Positions 16,961 through 24,898 of a DNA stretch of 64,000 nucleotides are shown one piece after another. Under the pieces are notes generated by a model that did not search any database, was not told the DNA's origin, and saw only the letters and a list, made by a program, of their open reading frames with translations. The number at the start of each line of letters is the position of its first letter. The stretch's first letter is position 1. The stretch is from CAYFRC01 sp050946115 (GTDB taxonomy: Bacteria > Bacillota > Clostridia > Christensenellales > Aristaeellaceae). The stretch is from positions 62,001 through 126,000 of the forward strand of contig JBMNUF010000003.1 of the NCBI GenBank assembly GCA_050946115.1, given 5' to 3'. A program made the translations under genes and the position numbers.

Positions 16961-16988
16961 ACAATTCCCCTCCGATCCGTTTTCTTCC

Positions 16989-17017
16989 ATCATACACGCA
17001 TTCCCCAAGATTTGCAA
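16989..17017 (-). promoter_or_regulatory. Promoter of the aldo/keto reductase gene
   Basis: Minus-strand TTGCAA and TATGAT with a 17-base spacer, 29 bases upstream of the ATG. It is divergent from the promoter at 17126-17131, with a repeat-rich AT island between. Confidence 0.65.
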
Positions 17018-17027
17018 CCGCGACGGC

Positions 17028-17172
17028 GCGCATATACGGTGTATATTTTCCGGAATCTGCATAGCCTGTATATGCAAAATTTTTATTATATGCAGTTATA
17101 AGCAGGAATAAGCCGCATTTTGTCGTATAATATGGTATACACTGCATATACAGGGATGCAGGATATACCATA
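17028..17172. repeat. AT-rich island with several GTATA-type inverted repeats
   Basis: Within 145 bases between two divergent genes are: ATATAC-ggt-GTATAT (17032-17046); CCTGTATATGCA (17065-17076) with an exact inverted copy TGCATATACAGG (17143-17154); ATATGCAGT (17088-17096) inverted at 17141-17149; and a 42-base imperfect palindrome (17131-17172) with arms TATGGTATA and TATACCATA plus inner CTGCAT/ATGCAG. The composition contrasts with the GC-rich surroundings. It could be an operator array or a structured mRNA leader for the gene at 17190. Confidence 0.7.
17126..17131 (+). promoter_or_regulatory. -10 element for the gene at 17190
   Basis: A consensus TATAAT lies 58 bases before the ATG, and its last base is the first base of the 42-base palindrome. 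No good -35 is visible at 16-18 bases, so the promoter may depend on an activator or use another -10. Confidence 0.45.
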
Positions 17173-17189
17173 CTGAAGGGAAGATTTTT

Positions 17190-17702
17190 ATGGAAGGTCC
17201 ATCCGAAAAAAAAGCGCCTCCCGCGCGGCGGACTACGTCCAAGCTCTCCGCCGGGGCAAAGGTTTCGCTGGCGCTCCTTCTCGCCGCGTGCCTCTTGCTT
17301 TTGACGCTGCTGCTCCTCACGGGGATGCAGCTCGGCGAGAGCAAACAGCAGCTCTCGGATGCCAGGGTGCGGCTTCTGGGCGCGCTGCAAAGCGAACTCA
17401 ACCAGCTCTACCGCTCGTATGAAAAGCTCTCCATCAAAAAGTTCGACGCGAAACGCGAGGTCATGCCCGAGCTGCACAGGTATCTGTACGGCGCGAAGGT
17501 GCTCAATTCGGGCATGGGTGCGTCCTTCGGCGAAAGGCCGCTATCCAACGCCACCTTACAGGCAGCCTTTCAGTTGCTCGATTCGATCGACAACCTGCTC
17601 GACGACAAGAAGGATATCTCCAAGGCCGCGACGCAGCTGGGCATGTACGTAAACGACCTGCTCACTTCGGCGGACGCGGCCTGGCCGCAAGGCGCGAAAT
17701 AG
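17190..17702 (+). CDS. Single-pass membrane protein of unknown function
   Basis: A 170-residue protein I do not recognise. It has a charged, Pro/Arg-rich cytosolic lead (residues 1-24), one strong membrane segment (about 25-46, rich in Leu and Ala), then a soluble extracytoplasmic part predicted to be helical (LGESKQQLSDARVRLLGALQ and following heptad-like leucines), resembling a small sensor or scaffold. Start has AAGGGA 10 bases upstream. It is alone on the plus strand, diverges from the aldo/keto reductase and converges on clpX. The repeat-rich upstream region suggests regulated expression. Confidence 0.75.
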   Translation: MEGPSEKKAPPARRTTSKLSAGAKVSLALLLAACLLLLTLLLLTGMQLGESKQQLSDARVRLLGALQSELNQLYRSYEKLSIKKFDAKREVMPELHRYLYGAKVLNSGMGASFGERPLSNATLQAAFQLLDSIDNLLDDKKDISKAATQLGMYVNDLLTSADAAWPQGAK

Positions 17703-17724
17703 ACCGAAAAGAACCCCATCGAAA

Positions 17725-17760
17725 AAGCCCGACCGCGGATCTTCCGATCCCGTCGGGCTT
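17725..17760 (+). terminator. Terminator between converging genes
   Basis: AAGCCCGAC and GTCGGGCTT form a 9-bp stem flanked by A and T runs on both sides, so it can end both the plus-strand membrane gene and minus-strand clpX. Confidence 0.8.
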
Positions 17761-17788
17761 TGTGCATTCCATGGCGGTATGCGTCGCG

Positions 17789-19072
17789 CTATCCCACGAT
17801 CGACTCCCGGCGCTTGCCCTTGTTCGGCAGGTGGTGCCTCGCGACCGGCTCGCCCTCGATCAAAATCGGGGTCGTGCCGTGTTCGACGGCGCTCTCGTCG
17901 ATGACGCACTTGGAGATGTGCTCCATGGACGGCAGGTTATACATGGTGTCCATCATGACGCTCTCGACGATCGCGCGAAGCCCGCGCGCGCCGGATTTGC
18001 GCGAAAGCGCCTTTTTCGCGATCGCCCGAAGCGCCTTCTCCTCGAACAAAAGCTGCACGCCGTCCATCTCGAGCAGCCGCTCGTACTGCTTGGTGAGCGC
18101 GTTTTTCGGGATGGTCAGGATGCTTACCAGCGCGTCCTCGTCCAGCTGTTCGAGCGTCACAACGACGGGGAGCCTGCCGATAAATTCGGGAATCAGCCCG
18201 AAGCGCAGAAGGTCTTCCGGCTCGAGTTGTTTCAGAATCTCTGCATCGCGCGATTTATCCGCATTGACGAGTTCTGCACCGAACCCAAGCGTCTTCTTGC
18301 CGACGCGGCTCGAAATGATCTTCTCGATCCCGTCGAACGCGCCGCCGCAGATGAACAGGATGTTGGTCGTATCGATCTGCAGGAACTCCTGCTGCGGGTG
18401 CTTTCTGCCGCCCTGCGGCGGGACGGACGCCACGGTGCCCTCCAGGATTTTGAGCAGCGCCTGCTGTACGCCTTCGCCGGAAACGTCGCGCGTGATGGAG
18501 ACGTTTTCGCTCTTCTTGGCGATCTTGTCGATCTCGTCCACGTAGACGATGCCGCGCTGGGCGCGCTCGATGTCGTATTCGGCGTTTTGGATGAGGCGCA
18601 GGAGGATATTCTCCACGTCTTCACCCACGTATCCCGCCTCCGTGAGCGCGGTCGCGTCGCACATCGCGAAGGGCACGTTCAAAATCCGCGCGAGCGTCTG
18701 CGCGAGATAGGTCTTGCCGCAGCCGGTGGGGCCGAGCAAAAGCACGTTTGCCTTTTGAATCTCCGTTTCGCCCTTTTGCGGCGGGTTCAGGATGCGCTTG
18801 TAGTGGTTGTACACCGCGACGGAAAGCGTCTTTTTCGCCTGCTCCTGCCCGATGACGTACTCATCGAGCATGGATTTGATCTCATGGGGCTTCATCAGGC
18901 GGAAATCCTCATACGCACGATCCGGAGTTCTGCCCTCGTCGCCGATAATGTCCTCGCAAAGCCACACGCACTCGTCGCAGATGTACACGCCGTTGGGCCC
19001 CGCGACGAGGCGGCGCACCGCTTCCGCGCTCTTGCCGCAGAAGGAGCATTTTACCGATTTTTGTTTATCCAT
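17789..19072 (-). CDS. clpX: ATP-dependent protease ATPase subunit ClpX
   Basis: ClpX unfolds substrates and feeds them to ClpP, encoded just upstream. The 427-residue protein has an N-terminal C4 zinc finger (CSFC near residue 9, CDEC near 34), the Walker A GPTGCGKT, Walker B VYVDEIDKI, the pore loop GYVGEDV, and the IGF-type ClpP-binding loop region near LGFGAEL. Length matches orthologues (about 420). It is the last gene of tig-clpP-clpX. Confidence 0.98.
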   Translation of the reverse strand: MDKQKSVKCSFCGKSAEAVRRLVAGPNGVYICDECVWLCEDIIGDEGRTPDRAYEDFRLMKPHEIKSMLDEYVIGQEQAKKTLSVAVYNHYKRILNPPQKGETEIQKANVLLLGPTGCGKTYLAQTLARILNVPFAMCDATALTEAGYVGEDVENILLRLIQNAEYDIERAQRGIVYVDEIDKIAKKSENVSITRDVSGEGVQQALLKILEGTVASVPPQGGRKHPQQEFLQIDTTNILFICGGAFDGIEKIISSRVGKKTLGFGAELVNADKSRDAEILKQLEPEDLLRFGLIPEFIGRLPVVVTLEQLDEDALVSILTIPKNALTKQYERLLEMDGVQLLFEEKALRAIAKKALSRKSGARGLRAIVESVMMDTMYNLPSMEHISKCVIDESAVEHGTTPILIEGEPVARHHLPNKGKRRESIVG

Positions 19073-19090
19073 TGATTCGTTTCCTCATTG

Positions 19091-19675
19091 TCACCGCCTA
19101 GGGGCGATGATTTCGTCGATCAGGCCGTAGCGCAGAGCCTCTTCGGCGGTCATGTAGTAGTCGCGCTCGGTGTCGAGCCGAATGGTTTCGATGGGCTTGC
19201 CGGTGTTCGCGGCGAGCTCGGTATTGAGCGTCTTTTTGATGCGCAAAATCTGCTCCGCCTGAATCTGAATATCCGTCGCCTGTCCCCGCGCGCCGCCCAT
19301 CGGCTGGTGGATCATGATCTCCGAATGGGGCAGCGCCTTGCGCTTCCCCTTCGCGCCGCCGGCGAGCAGAAACGCGCCCATGGACGCGGCGAGGCCGATG
19401 CAGAGCGTGGAGACCTCGCACTTCAGGTAGCGCATGGTATCGTAGATCGCAAGGCCCGCGGAGACCGAGCCGCCGGGGCTGTTGATGTAGAGCATGATGT
19501 CCGCGTCCGGGTCTTCCATTTCGAGAAAGAGCATCTGCGCCACGACGAGATTGGCAGTATCGTCGCCCACCTCGCCGCCCAAAAACACGATGCGGTCCTT
19601 CAGGAGTCTGGAGAAAATGTCGTAGGAACGCTCCCCGCGTCCGGTTTGCTCAACGACGTATGGGATCAAATTCAT
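19091..19675 (-). CDS. clpP: ATP-dependent Clp protease proteolytic subunit
   Basis: Serine protease forming the double-heptamer barrel of ClpXP. The 194-residue protein has the catalytic Ser98 in AASMGAFLL, His123 in MIHQP and Asp172 in DTERD, the same numbering as Bacillus ClpP. It starts MNLIPYVVEQTGRGERSYDI with no long propeptide. It lies 43 bases after tig and 18 before clpX, so the three are one transcript. Confidence 0.98.
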   Translation of the reverse strand: MNLIPYVVEQTGRGERSYDIFSRLLKDRIVFLGGEVGDDTANLVVAQMLFLEMEDPDADIMLYINSPGGSVSAGLAIYDTMRYLKCEVSTLCIGLAASMGAFLLAGGAKGKRKALPHSEIMIHQPMGGARGQATDIQIQAEQILRIKKTLNTELAANTGKPIETIRLDTERDYYMTAEEALRYGLIDEIIAPRR

Positions 19676-19718
19676 GCGTGACGCACCTCCTCATATTGGT
19701 TTCGTTTTGTCATTATAA

Positions 19719-21053
19719 TTATTCCGCGTCGACGAACAGTTCGGAATCGTCCTCTTCCATATGGTCGACGATCACCGCGCTGTCCTTCAGGAAGCGGATC
19801 GCCTTCTTGGTCGTCGCGATGTCCTTCAGATACGCCCTTCCGGTATCGGAGAGGTTCTTGCGGAACGAATCGCCGTCCTGCCCTGCGGACTTTGCGTACT
19901 CTTCGATCTCGTTTTCGATGTCCTCGTCCGTCGGCTCGACGCCCTCCGCCTTGATGACGGCTTCGAGCACGAGGCGCATCTTCACGCGGTCTTCGGCGCC
20001 GGGGCGAATCTGCGCGCGCATCTGCTCTTCGGTCTGGCCGGTGTACTTCAGGTAGTCCGCCATCTTCAGCCCCTGATAGAGCATGCGGGTTTCGAAATCG
20101 CGAATCTGGCCGTCGATCTCCTCGTCGATCATCGCCTCGGGGATGTCCACTTCGCTCGATTCGGTGAGGATCTCGAGCAGCTGGTTTTCAAAGCGCGCAT
20201 CCGCCGCATCTTCGGCGTTCTTTACGAGGCGCTCGCGAACCTGATCGCGGTACTCCTCGAGCGTGTCGCAGTCGGAAACGTCCTGCGCGAACGCATCGTC
20301 GAGCGCGGGCAGTTCCTTTTCCTGCAGGGAATGGAGCTTTACATGGAACACGGCTTCCTTTCCGGCGAGCTCGGGCGCATGGTACTCCTCGGGGAAGGTC
20401 ACGTTGATGTCCTTTTCTTCGCCGATGTTCATGCCGACGACCTGGTCTTCAAAGCCGGGGATGAAGCTGCCGCTGCCGAGCACCAAATCCTGCTTTTCGG
20501 CGGTACCGCCCTCGAACGCCACGCCGTCCACGGTGCCCGCGTAGTCGATGTTGGCGCGGTCGTCCAATTTGGCGGGGCGGTCAATTACGTTTTCAAAGCG
20601 GGATACGCGCTCCCTCGCTCGCTCGATCTCGGCGGACACGTCGTCCTCGGTGATTTCCTCGACGTCCTTGGTAAGCTCTATGCCGATATATTTGCCCAAC
20701 GTCACATCGGGCTTCACGTAAACCGTCATGGAAAAATCCAGCGAGCCGTCGTCCTTAAAATCGGTAGCGACGAGGGAAGGGGAGTCGACGGGCTCGAGCT
20801 TATGCTCCGCGATCGCGGCGGAATACACTTCCGGGAAGATCTCATTCAGCGCGTCGTCATAAAACACGGCTTTGCCGCCATACTGCATCTCGATCACCTT
20901 GCGCGGCGCCTTGCCCTTGCGGAAGCCGGGGATATTGACTTTCTTCACGAGCTTGCGGTACGCGGCGTCGATGCCCTTTTCAAACAGCGCCGCATCCACC
21001 GCAAAATTGATCTTTACCTGGTTGGATGAGAGCTTCTCGATGGTGCTGGTCAT
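19719..21053 (-). CDS. tig: Trigger factor
   Basis: Ribosome-associated chaperone and prolyl isomerase. The 444-residue protein has the ribosome-binding signature GFRKGKAPRK (residues about 44-53), a PPIase domain (DRANIDYAGTVDG to VTFPEEYHAPELAGKEAVF), and a helical C-terminal chaperone domain with an acidic end (EEDDSELF). It heads the tig-clpP-clpX operon; its docking partner L23 is also in this window. Confidence 0.97.
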   Translation of the reverse strand: MTSTIEKLSSNQVKINFAVDAALFEKGIDAAYRKLVKKVNIPGFRKGKAPRKVIEMQYGGKAVFYDDALNEIFPEVYSAAIAEHKLEPVDSPSLVATDFKDDGSLDFSMTVYVKPDVTLGKYIGIELTKDVEEITEDDVSAEIERARERVSRFENVIDRPAKLDDRANIDYAGTVDGVAFEGGTAEKQDLVLGSGSFIPGFEDQVVGMNIGEEKDINVTFPEEYHAPELAGKEAVFHVKLHSLQEKELPALDDAFAQDVSDCDTLEEYRDQVRERLVKNAEDAADARFENQLLEILTESSEVDIPEAMIDEEIDGQIRDFETRMLYQGLKMADYLKYTGQTEEQMRAQIRPGAEDRVKMRLVLEAVIKAEGVEPTDEDIENEIEEYAKSAGQDGDSFRKNLSDTGRAYLKDIATTKKAIRFLKDSAVIVDHMEEDDSELFVDAE

Positions 21054-21101
21054 AGAATACGTCCTCCTGACAAAATCGGTATGATGTCCTCAATCTGTAT
21101 G

Positions 21102-21130
21102 ATCGTACCACACTCCGCGAGATTTTGCAA
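21102..21130 (-). promoter_or_regulatory. Promoter of tig-clpP-clpX
   Basis: Minus-strand TTGCAA and TACGAT with a 17-base spacer, about 50 bases before the tig ATG. It is back to back with the promoter at 21151. Confidence 0.55.
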
Positions 21131-21150
21131 TCCCTTATTCGGAAAAAACG

Positions 21151-21179
21151 TTGCGCGGATGTGCAAAATGTGTTATTAT
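21151..21179 (+). promoter_or_regulatory. Promoter of the homocysteine methyltransferase operon
   Basis: TTGCGC and TATTAT with a 17-base spacer, ending 39 bases before the ATG at 21218. No SAM or B12 riboswitch fits in this short leader. Confidence 0.55.
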
Positions 21180-21217
21180 TGAGGGCGAAAACACCGAAAG
21201 AATCGAGGCGTCAGAGC

Positions 21218-22435
21218 ATGCGGATCCCCTTTCCCGAAACACTGAAACAATCCGTTCCCCTGTTTGACGGCAGCATGGGCGCGCTGCTTTCTTCGATGGG
21301 CCACAAAAGCCGCTGCCCCGAGCTTTTGAACGTGGAAAAGCCCGAGGTGATACGCGGCATCCACCAAAGCTACAGAGATGCCGGGTGCAACGTGGTCCTC
21401 ACAAATTCCTTTGGGGCTACGGGCGTGAAGCTCGCAAAGAGCGACCTCGCGCACCGCACGAAAGAGCTCGTGCGCGCAGCGGTTTTGAACGCGCGCGCGG
21501 CATCGGGCGAGGACGGCTATGTCGCGCTCGATATCGGCTCGACCGGCGAATTCATGCAGCCCGTCGGCTCCCTCTCCTTCGAGGAAATGCTCGAAACGTT
21601 TATGGAGGTCTGCGAGGCGGGTAAGGTCGCCGGCGCGGATTTTGCGCTGCTCGAAACGCAGACGGACATCGCGGAGTGCCGCGCTGCGTGCATCGCAGCA
21701 AAGCGCGCGGGGCTGGAAGTGATCGCCTCGTTCACGTTCGAGAAGAACGGGCGGACGCTCACGGGCGGCTCGCCCGAATGCTGCGCGCTTACGCTCGAAG
21801 CCGCGGGCGCGTTCGCAATGGGCGTCAACTGCTCGGGCGGGCCCTTAGATATGCTCGAACCGCTTTCCAAAATGCGCCTCGTCGCGCCCCTGCCCGTGGT
21901 CGTGCAGCCCAATGCGGGGCTGCCCGTATCCGATTCGGAGGGCAATGCGCACTACCCCTATACGCCCGAGATGATGCTGCCCGAGATGGAGCGCATCTTG
22001 GAAGCGGGCGCGTCGGCGATCGGCGGCTGCTGCGGGACGACGCCCGAACACATCCGCCTGATGCGTACCATCGTAGAACACCGCGCCGCACCGCAAAGCG
22101 CATATGACGGAGAGGTTCGCATCTGCTCGCAGCGCAATTTCGTTTCGCTCGAGGACGCGAAAAACGGCCTCTGCGAGATTTCCGATCCGGAAGACCTATA
22201 CGACTTGGAGGAAGACGACCTCGCCGCGCTCATAGACGTTTGCGGCATGTCCGCGGAAGAGGCGGAAGAAACCGTAAACGAGGCCCAGTTCATGACGAAG
22301 ACGCCCCTGTGCTTCAAAGCGGACGGCGAGGAGGCGCTGCGCGCGGCGCTCACCGCCTACCACGGCGTGGCGGGCGTGGACATCCCGAATGCCTTGCAAA
22401 AGGTCGCGGACGAATTCGGCGCAAAGCGCCTTTGA
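21218..22435 (+). CDS. Homocysteine S-methyltransferase domain protein (MetH N-terminal module)
   Basis: Transfers a methyl group to homocysteine to make methionine. Residues 1-285 are the zinc-dependent Hcy-binding barrel: PLFDGSMGALL at the start, the first zinc Cys in GVNCSGGP and the Cys pair in GGCCGTTPEHI. A further 120 residues end with TKTPLCFKADGEEALRAALT, which looks like the opening of the pterin-binding domain of MetH, but the protein stops there (405 residues). The cobalamin and pterin modules are therefore elsewhere or absent. The ATG at 21218 has GAGG 9 bases upstream. First gene of a short operon. Confidence 0.85.
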   Translation: MRIPFPETLKQSVPLFDGSMGALLSSMGHKSRCPELLNVEKPEVIRGIHQSYRDAGCNVVLTNSFGATGVKLAKSDLAHRTKELVRAAVLNARAASGEDGYVALDIGSTGEFMQPVGSLSFEEMLETFMEVCEAGKVAGADFALLETQTDIAECRAACIAAKRAGLEVIASFTFEKNGRTLTGGSPECCALTLEAAGAFAMGVNCSGGPLDMLEPLSKMRLVAPLPVVVQPNAGLPVSDSEGNAHYPYTPEMMLPEMERILEAGASAIGGCCGTTPEHIRLMRTIVEHRAAPQSAYDGEVRICSQRNFVSLEDAKNGLCEISDPEDLYDLEEDDLAALIDVCGMSAEEAEETVNEAQFMTKTPLCFKADGEEALRAALTAYHGVAGVDIPNALQKVADEFGAKRL

Positions 22436-22447
22436 GGGGGGATTACC

Positions 22448-22720
22448 ATGCGCATCAAAATAGACAAGGCAAAAATGCGGGCGCTGCGCGACCATCTCGC
22501 GCGCGGCGAGGACTGCGAGGAGATGGAAAGCGGCGAATATCTCATCGCGCCGGACGACGACATCGAGATGGAGATCGCGCTCGCGGACGACGCAATCGAC
22601 GTCTTATGCGCCGTAAAACTGCAATATGACGAGGAGTCTGACGGATGGTACATCGCACAGCGGCTGGAGGAGAGGGAGGAAATCCTGCGCCTCGCCAAGA
22701 CGTGGCTCGAGACGATCTGA
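22448..22720 (+). CDS. Small acidic protein of unknown function
   Basis: A 90-residue protein I do not recognise. It is rich in Glu and Asp (EDCEEMESGEYLIAPDDDIE) with a helical C-terminus (EEREEILRLAKTWLE), no membrane segment and no cysteine motif. GGGGGG lies 8 bases before the ATG, 12 bases after the methyltransferase stop. Its last 76 bases overlap the RadC-like gene in another frame, suggesting coupled translation. Confidence 0.7.
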   Translation: MRIKIDKAKMRALRDHLARGEDCEEMESGEYLIAPDDDIEMEIALADDAIDVLCAVKLQYDEESDGWYIAQRLEEREEILRLAKTWLETI

Positions 22721-23355
22721 CGCAGCTCTTGTCCTGCTGCATGCCGCAAGATGCCGCCATACGCGCAGCGGCCGCACTCAAGGACAAATACGGCACCTGC
22801 GAAAGCGTGTACGAGTGCGCGGTCGAGACGCTTGCGCCCTATATGCCGGAAAATGCCGCGCTATTGCTCTCGCTCATCCCGCAGATCGCGCGGTACATGC
22901 ACAGGGAAAAATCGTCAAAAAATTCGCTGCTCGACAGCTGCGACAAGGCGGAGGAATACCTTCGGGAGCTGTACCTCGGGGAGCATTACGAGATCTTCCG
23001 CATGCTGCTGTTGGACGAAAAAGGCAGGCTCCTGGAATGCGCGACGCTCGCCGTCGGCACGGTGGACGAGACGCCCCTGTACGCGCGAAACGTCCTGGAA
23101 ACCGCGCTGCGGCACAATGCGCGCGCGGTCGTCCTTTCGCACAACCACCCGGGCGGAACGCCCCGCCCCTCGGCGGCGGACATCGAGAGTACGCTTCGCT
23201 TGATGCGCCTCCTCCCGAAGGTAGGCATCGCGCTCGTCGACCACATCATCGTCGCGGACAGGGAGACGATAAGCATGAGGCGGCGCGGGCATATCGAGGA
23301 ATGCGCGTTTTTGGCGCAGGGCGAAAGCCTGCCGCTGCTCAAAAACTGGATATAG
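22645..23355 (+). CDS. radC: RadC-like JAB/MPN domain protein
   Basis: The JAMM metal-site signature is clear in the C-terminal half: SHNHPGG (two His), then PRPSAAD with the metal Asp, preceded by the Glu-containing strand YEIFRMLLLDEKGRLL. The N-terminal 90 residues are helical, as in the UPF0758/RadC family; biochemical function is unknown, and involvement in DNA repair is doubtful. I place the start at ATG 22645 because GAGGAG is 8 bases upstream, although this overlaps the previous gene by 76 bases; a GTG at 22703 is the alternative and would give a protein closer to the family pattern. Confidence 0.82.
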   Translation: MVHRTAAGGEGGNPAPRQDVARDDLTQLLSCCMPQDAAIRAAAALKDKYGTCESVYECAVETLAPYMPENAALLLSLIPQIARYMHREKSSKNSLLDSCDKAEEYLRELYLGEHYEIFRMLLLDEKGRLLECATLAVGTVDETPLYARNVLETALRHNARAVVLSHNHPGGTPRPSAADIESTLRLMRLLPKVGIALVDHIIVADRETISMRRRGHIEECAFLAQGESLPLLKNWI

Positions 23356-23471
23356 CGCTTTCCCCTTGCGCAGCGAGCAGAGAATGCGGCGCGGGCACAT
23401 CGGAAAGCGCGCGTTTTCGCCGCCCAAAAGCCGGATGGGACGTTTCGGGGCAGGATTGCCCCGCTTTTCCC

Positions 23472-23500
23472 GCCCCAAGCCGGAATTTGGGGCGTTTTTT
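23472..23500 (+). terminator. Rho-independent terminator after radC
   Basis: GCCCCAA and TTGGGGC form a 7-bp stem followed by GTTTTTT on the plus strand. The 213 bases between the two genes hold only this terminator and the next promoter. Confidence 0.85.
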
Positions 23501-23511
23501 GACGAAAATTG

Positions 23512-23540
23512 TTGCAAATGAAACAAATTTGTGATACAAT
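23512..23540 (+). promoter_or_regulatory. Promoter of the NlpC/P60 gene
   Basis: TTGCAA and TACAAT with an exact 17-base spacer and an upstream TG one base before the -10 (extended -10). The -10 ends 28 bases before the ATG. Confidence 0.8.
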
Positions 23541-23568
23541 AGCCCTGTTTTTAGGAGGGCATTGTAAT

Positions 23569-24888
23569 ATGAAAAAAAAGCTCCTTGCGACGCTGCTCTT
23601 GCTGCTATTTTTGGCGGAGACGGCGTTCGCGGCCTCCACGGCGATCCTGAAGAAGCAGGCAAAGCTGTATTCGAAGGCATCCACGAAATCGAGCGTCGTA
23701 CATACGCTGAATAAGGGCGCGGTGCTCACGCTGTTGTCCTCGAAGGGGCGCATAGCCAAGGTGCAATACGAGGGCAAAACGCTCTACATGGCAAGGTCTG
23801 CGCTTATAAAGGTGAAAAAACGCACGACTCTGCAGGAGAGCGCGCTGTATCAATCGGCATCCGCATCGTCCAAGCGGCTGAAGGCGATCCCGCCCGATTC
23901 CACGGTGTACCTTTTTGCCAAGAGCAAGAGCTGGTACAAGGCGCAATACGACGGGGTGCAGGGCTATCTCCCCGCATCCGCGCTGAAAGCCCCGAACGCG
24001 ACCCCGACCCCCGCGCCCGCGCCCGTGAAGATGACCGTTCTGAGGACGTCAAAGGTCTATGCCGCAAAATCGACCTCGAGCAAGGTCGTAGGGACGGTAA
24101 AGAGCGGCACCGTCGTGGGCGTTTACGAAATCGCGGGCAAATTCGCCAAGATCAGGCGCAGCGGGAAGTTCCGCTACATCCCGCTCTCGGCGTTCACGGC
24201 GGACTCCGTTCCGACGCCCACACCGACACCGACGCCTATGCCTACGCCTTCCGCATCCCCCTATGTGCGCGCGGTCGAAAAGAAGACCCGGGTCTACAAA
24301 AGCGCGTCCACATCCTCAAAGGTGATCGGCACCTTAAAGGCGGGAGCAACCGTCACGGTACTGGACGAAAGGGGCGACTGGTGCAAGGTGAAGAAGGGTT
24401 CGAGCACGGGGTATGTCCTGTCTTCCGCGTTCGAAGCGGAAGTGCCGCCCGATCCTACGCCCACCCCCACGCCCGAACCTACGCCTACGCCCGGTCCGCG
24501 CGATGAAGACAAAGTGGAAACGGTGGTCGCGGCGGCGATGGACAAGCTCGGGCTGCCCTACGTGTACGGCTCCACGGGGCCCAACAGCTACGACTGCTCG
24601 GGGCTCACGCGGTACGCCTATTCCAAGGTCGGCATATCGCTGGCGCACAGCGCGTATTCGCAGGGCTACAACGCGCCCGTGCGGCTCACGATGGATCAGC
24701 TGCAGCGCGGGGATCTGGTGTTTTTCAACACGAACAAGTACGACGGCGATCTGTGCGACCACGTGGGCATCTATCTCGGCAAGGGGCAGTTCATCCACGC
24801 ATCCTCCGGCAAGGGCAGGGTGATCGTTTCCACGCTCACGACGGGGTATTATGCGGGCGTCTTCTCCTGGGGAAGAAAGGTACTGTAA
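23569..24888 (+). CDS. Secreted cell-wall hydrolase: four SH3b domains plus NlpC/P60 peptidase
   Basis: A 439-residue exported peptidoglycan endopeptidase. Signal peptide at residues 1-22 (ends TAFAA). Four bacterial SH3 repeats follow (about 23-82, 83-142, 155-213, 235-297), separated by Pro-Thr linkers (PTPTPTPTPMPTPS and similar). The C-terminal NlpC/P60 domain (about 320-439) has the catalytic Cys in YDCSGLTR, the first His in DHVGIYLG and a second in FIHASS. It probably cleaves stem peptides between D-Glu and the diamino acid. AGGAGGG lies 9 bases before the ATG. The next gene starts 11 bases after the stop. Confidence 0.93.
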   Translation: MKKKLLATLLLLLFLAETAFAASTAILKKQAKLYSKASTKSSVVHTLNKGAVLTLLSSKGRIAKVQYEGKTLYMARSALIKVKKRTTLQESALYQSASASSKRLKAIPPDSTVYLFAKSKSWYKAQYDGVQGYLPASALKAPNATPTPAPAPVKMTVLRTSKVYAAKSTSSKVVGTVKSGTVVGVYEIAGKFAKIRRSGKFRYIPLSAFTADSVPTPTPTPTPMPTPSASPYVRAVEKKTRVYKSASTSSKVIGTLKAGATVTVLDERGDWCKVKKGSSTGYVLSSAFEAEVPPDPTPTPTPEPTPTPGPRDEDKVETVVAAAMDKLGLPYVYGSTGPNSYDCSGLTRYAYSKVGISLAHSAYSQGYNAPVRLTMDQLQRGDLVFFNTNKYDGDLCDHVGIYLGKGQFIHASSGKGRVIVSTLTTGYYAGVFSWGRKVL

Positions 24889-24898
24889 AGGGGAACCC

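Noticed and set aside
24200..24510. Short repeated ACGCC/CCGAC units in the NlpC/P60 gene, considered as a CRISPR-like or minisatellite array
   Set aside because: They encode in-frame Pro-Thr linkers between SH3 domains; repeats are short and irregular, without spacers.
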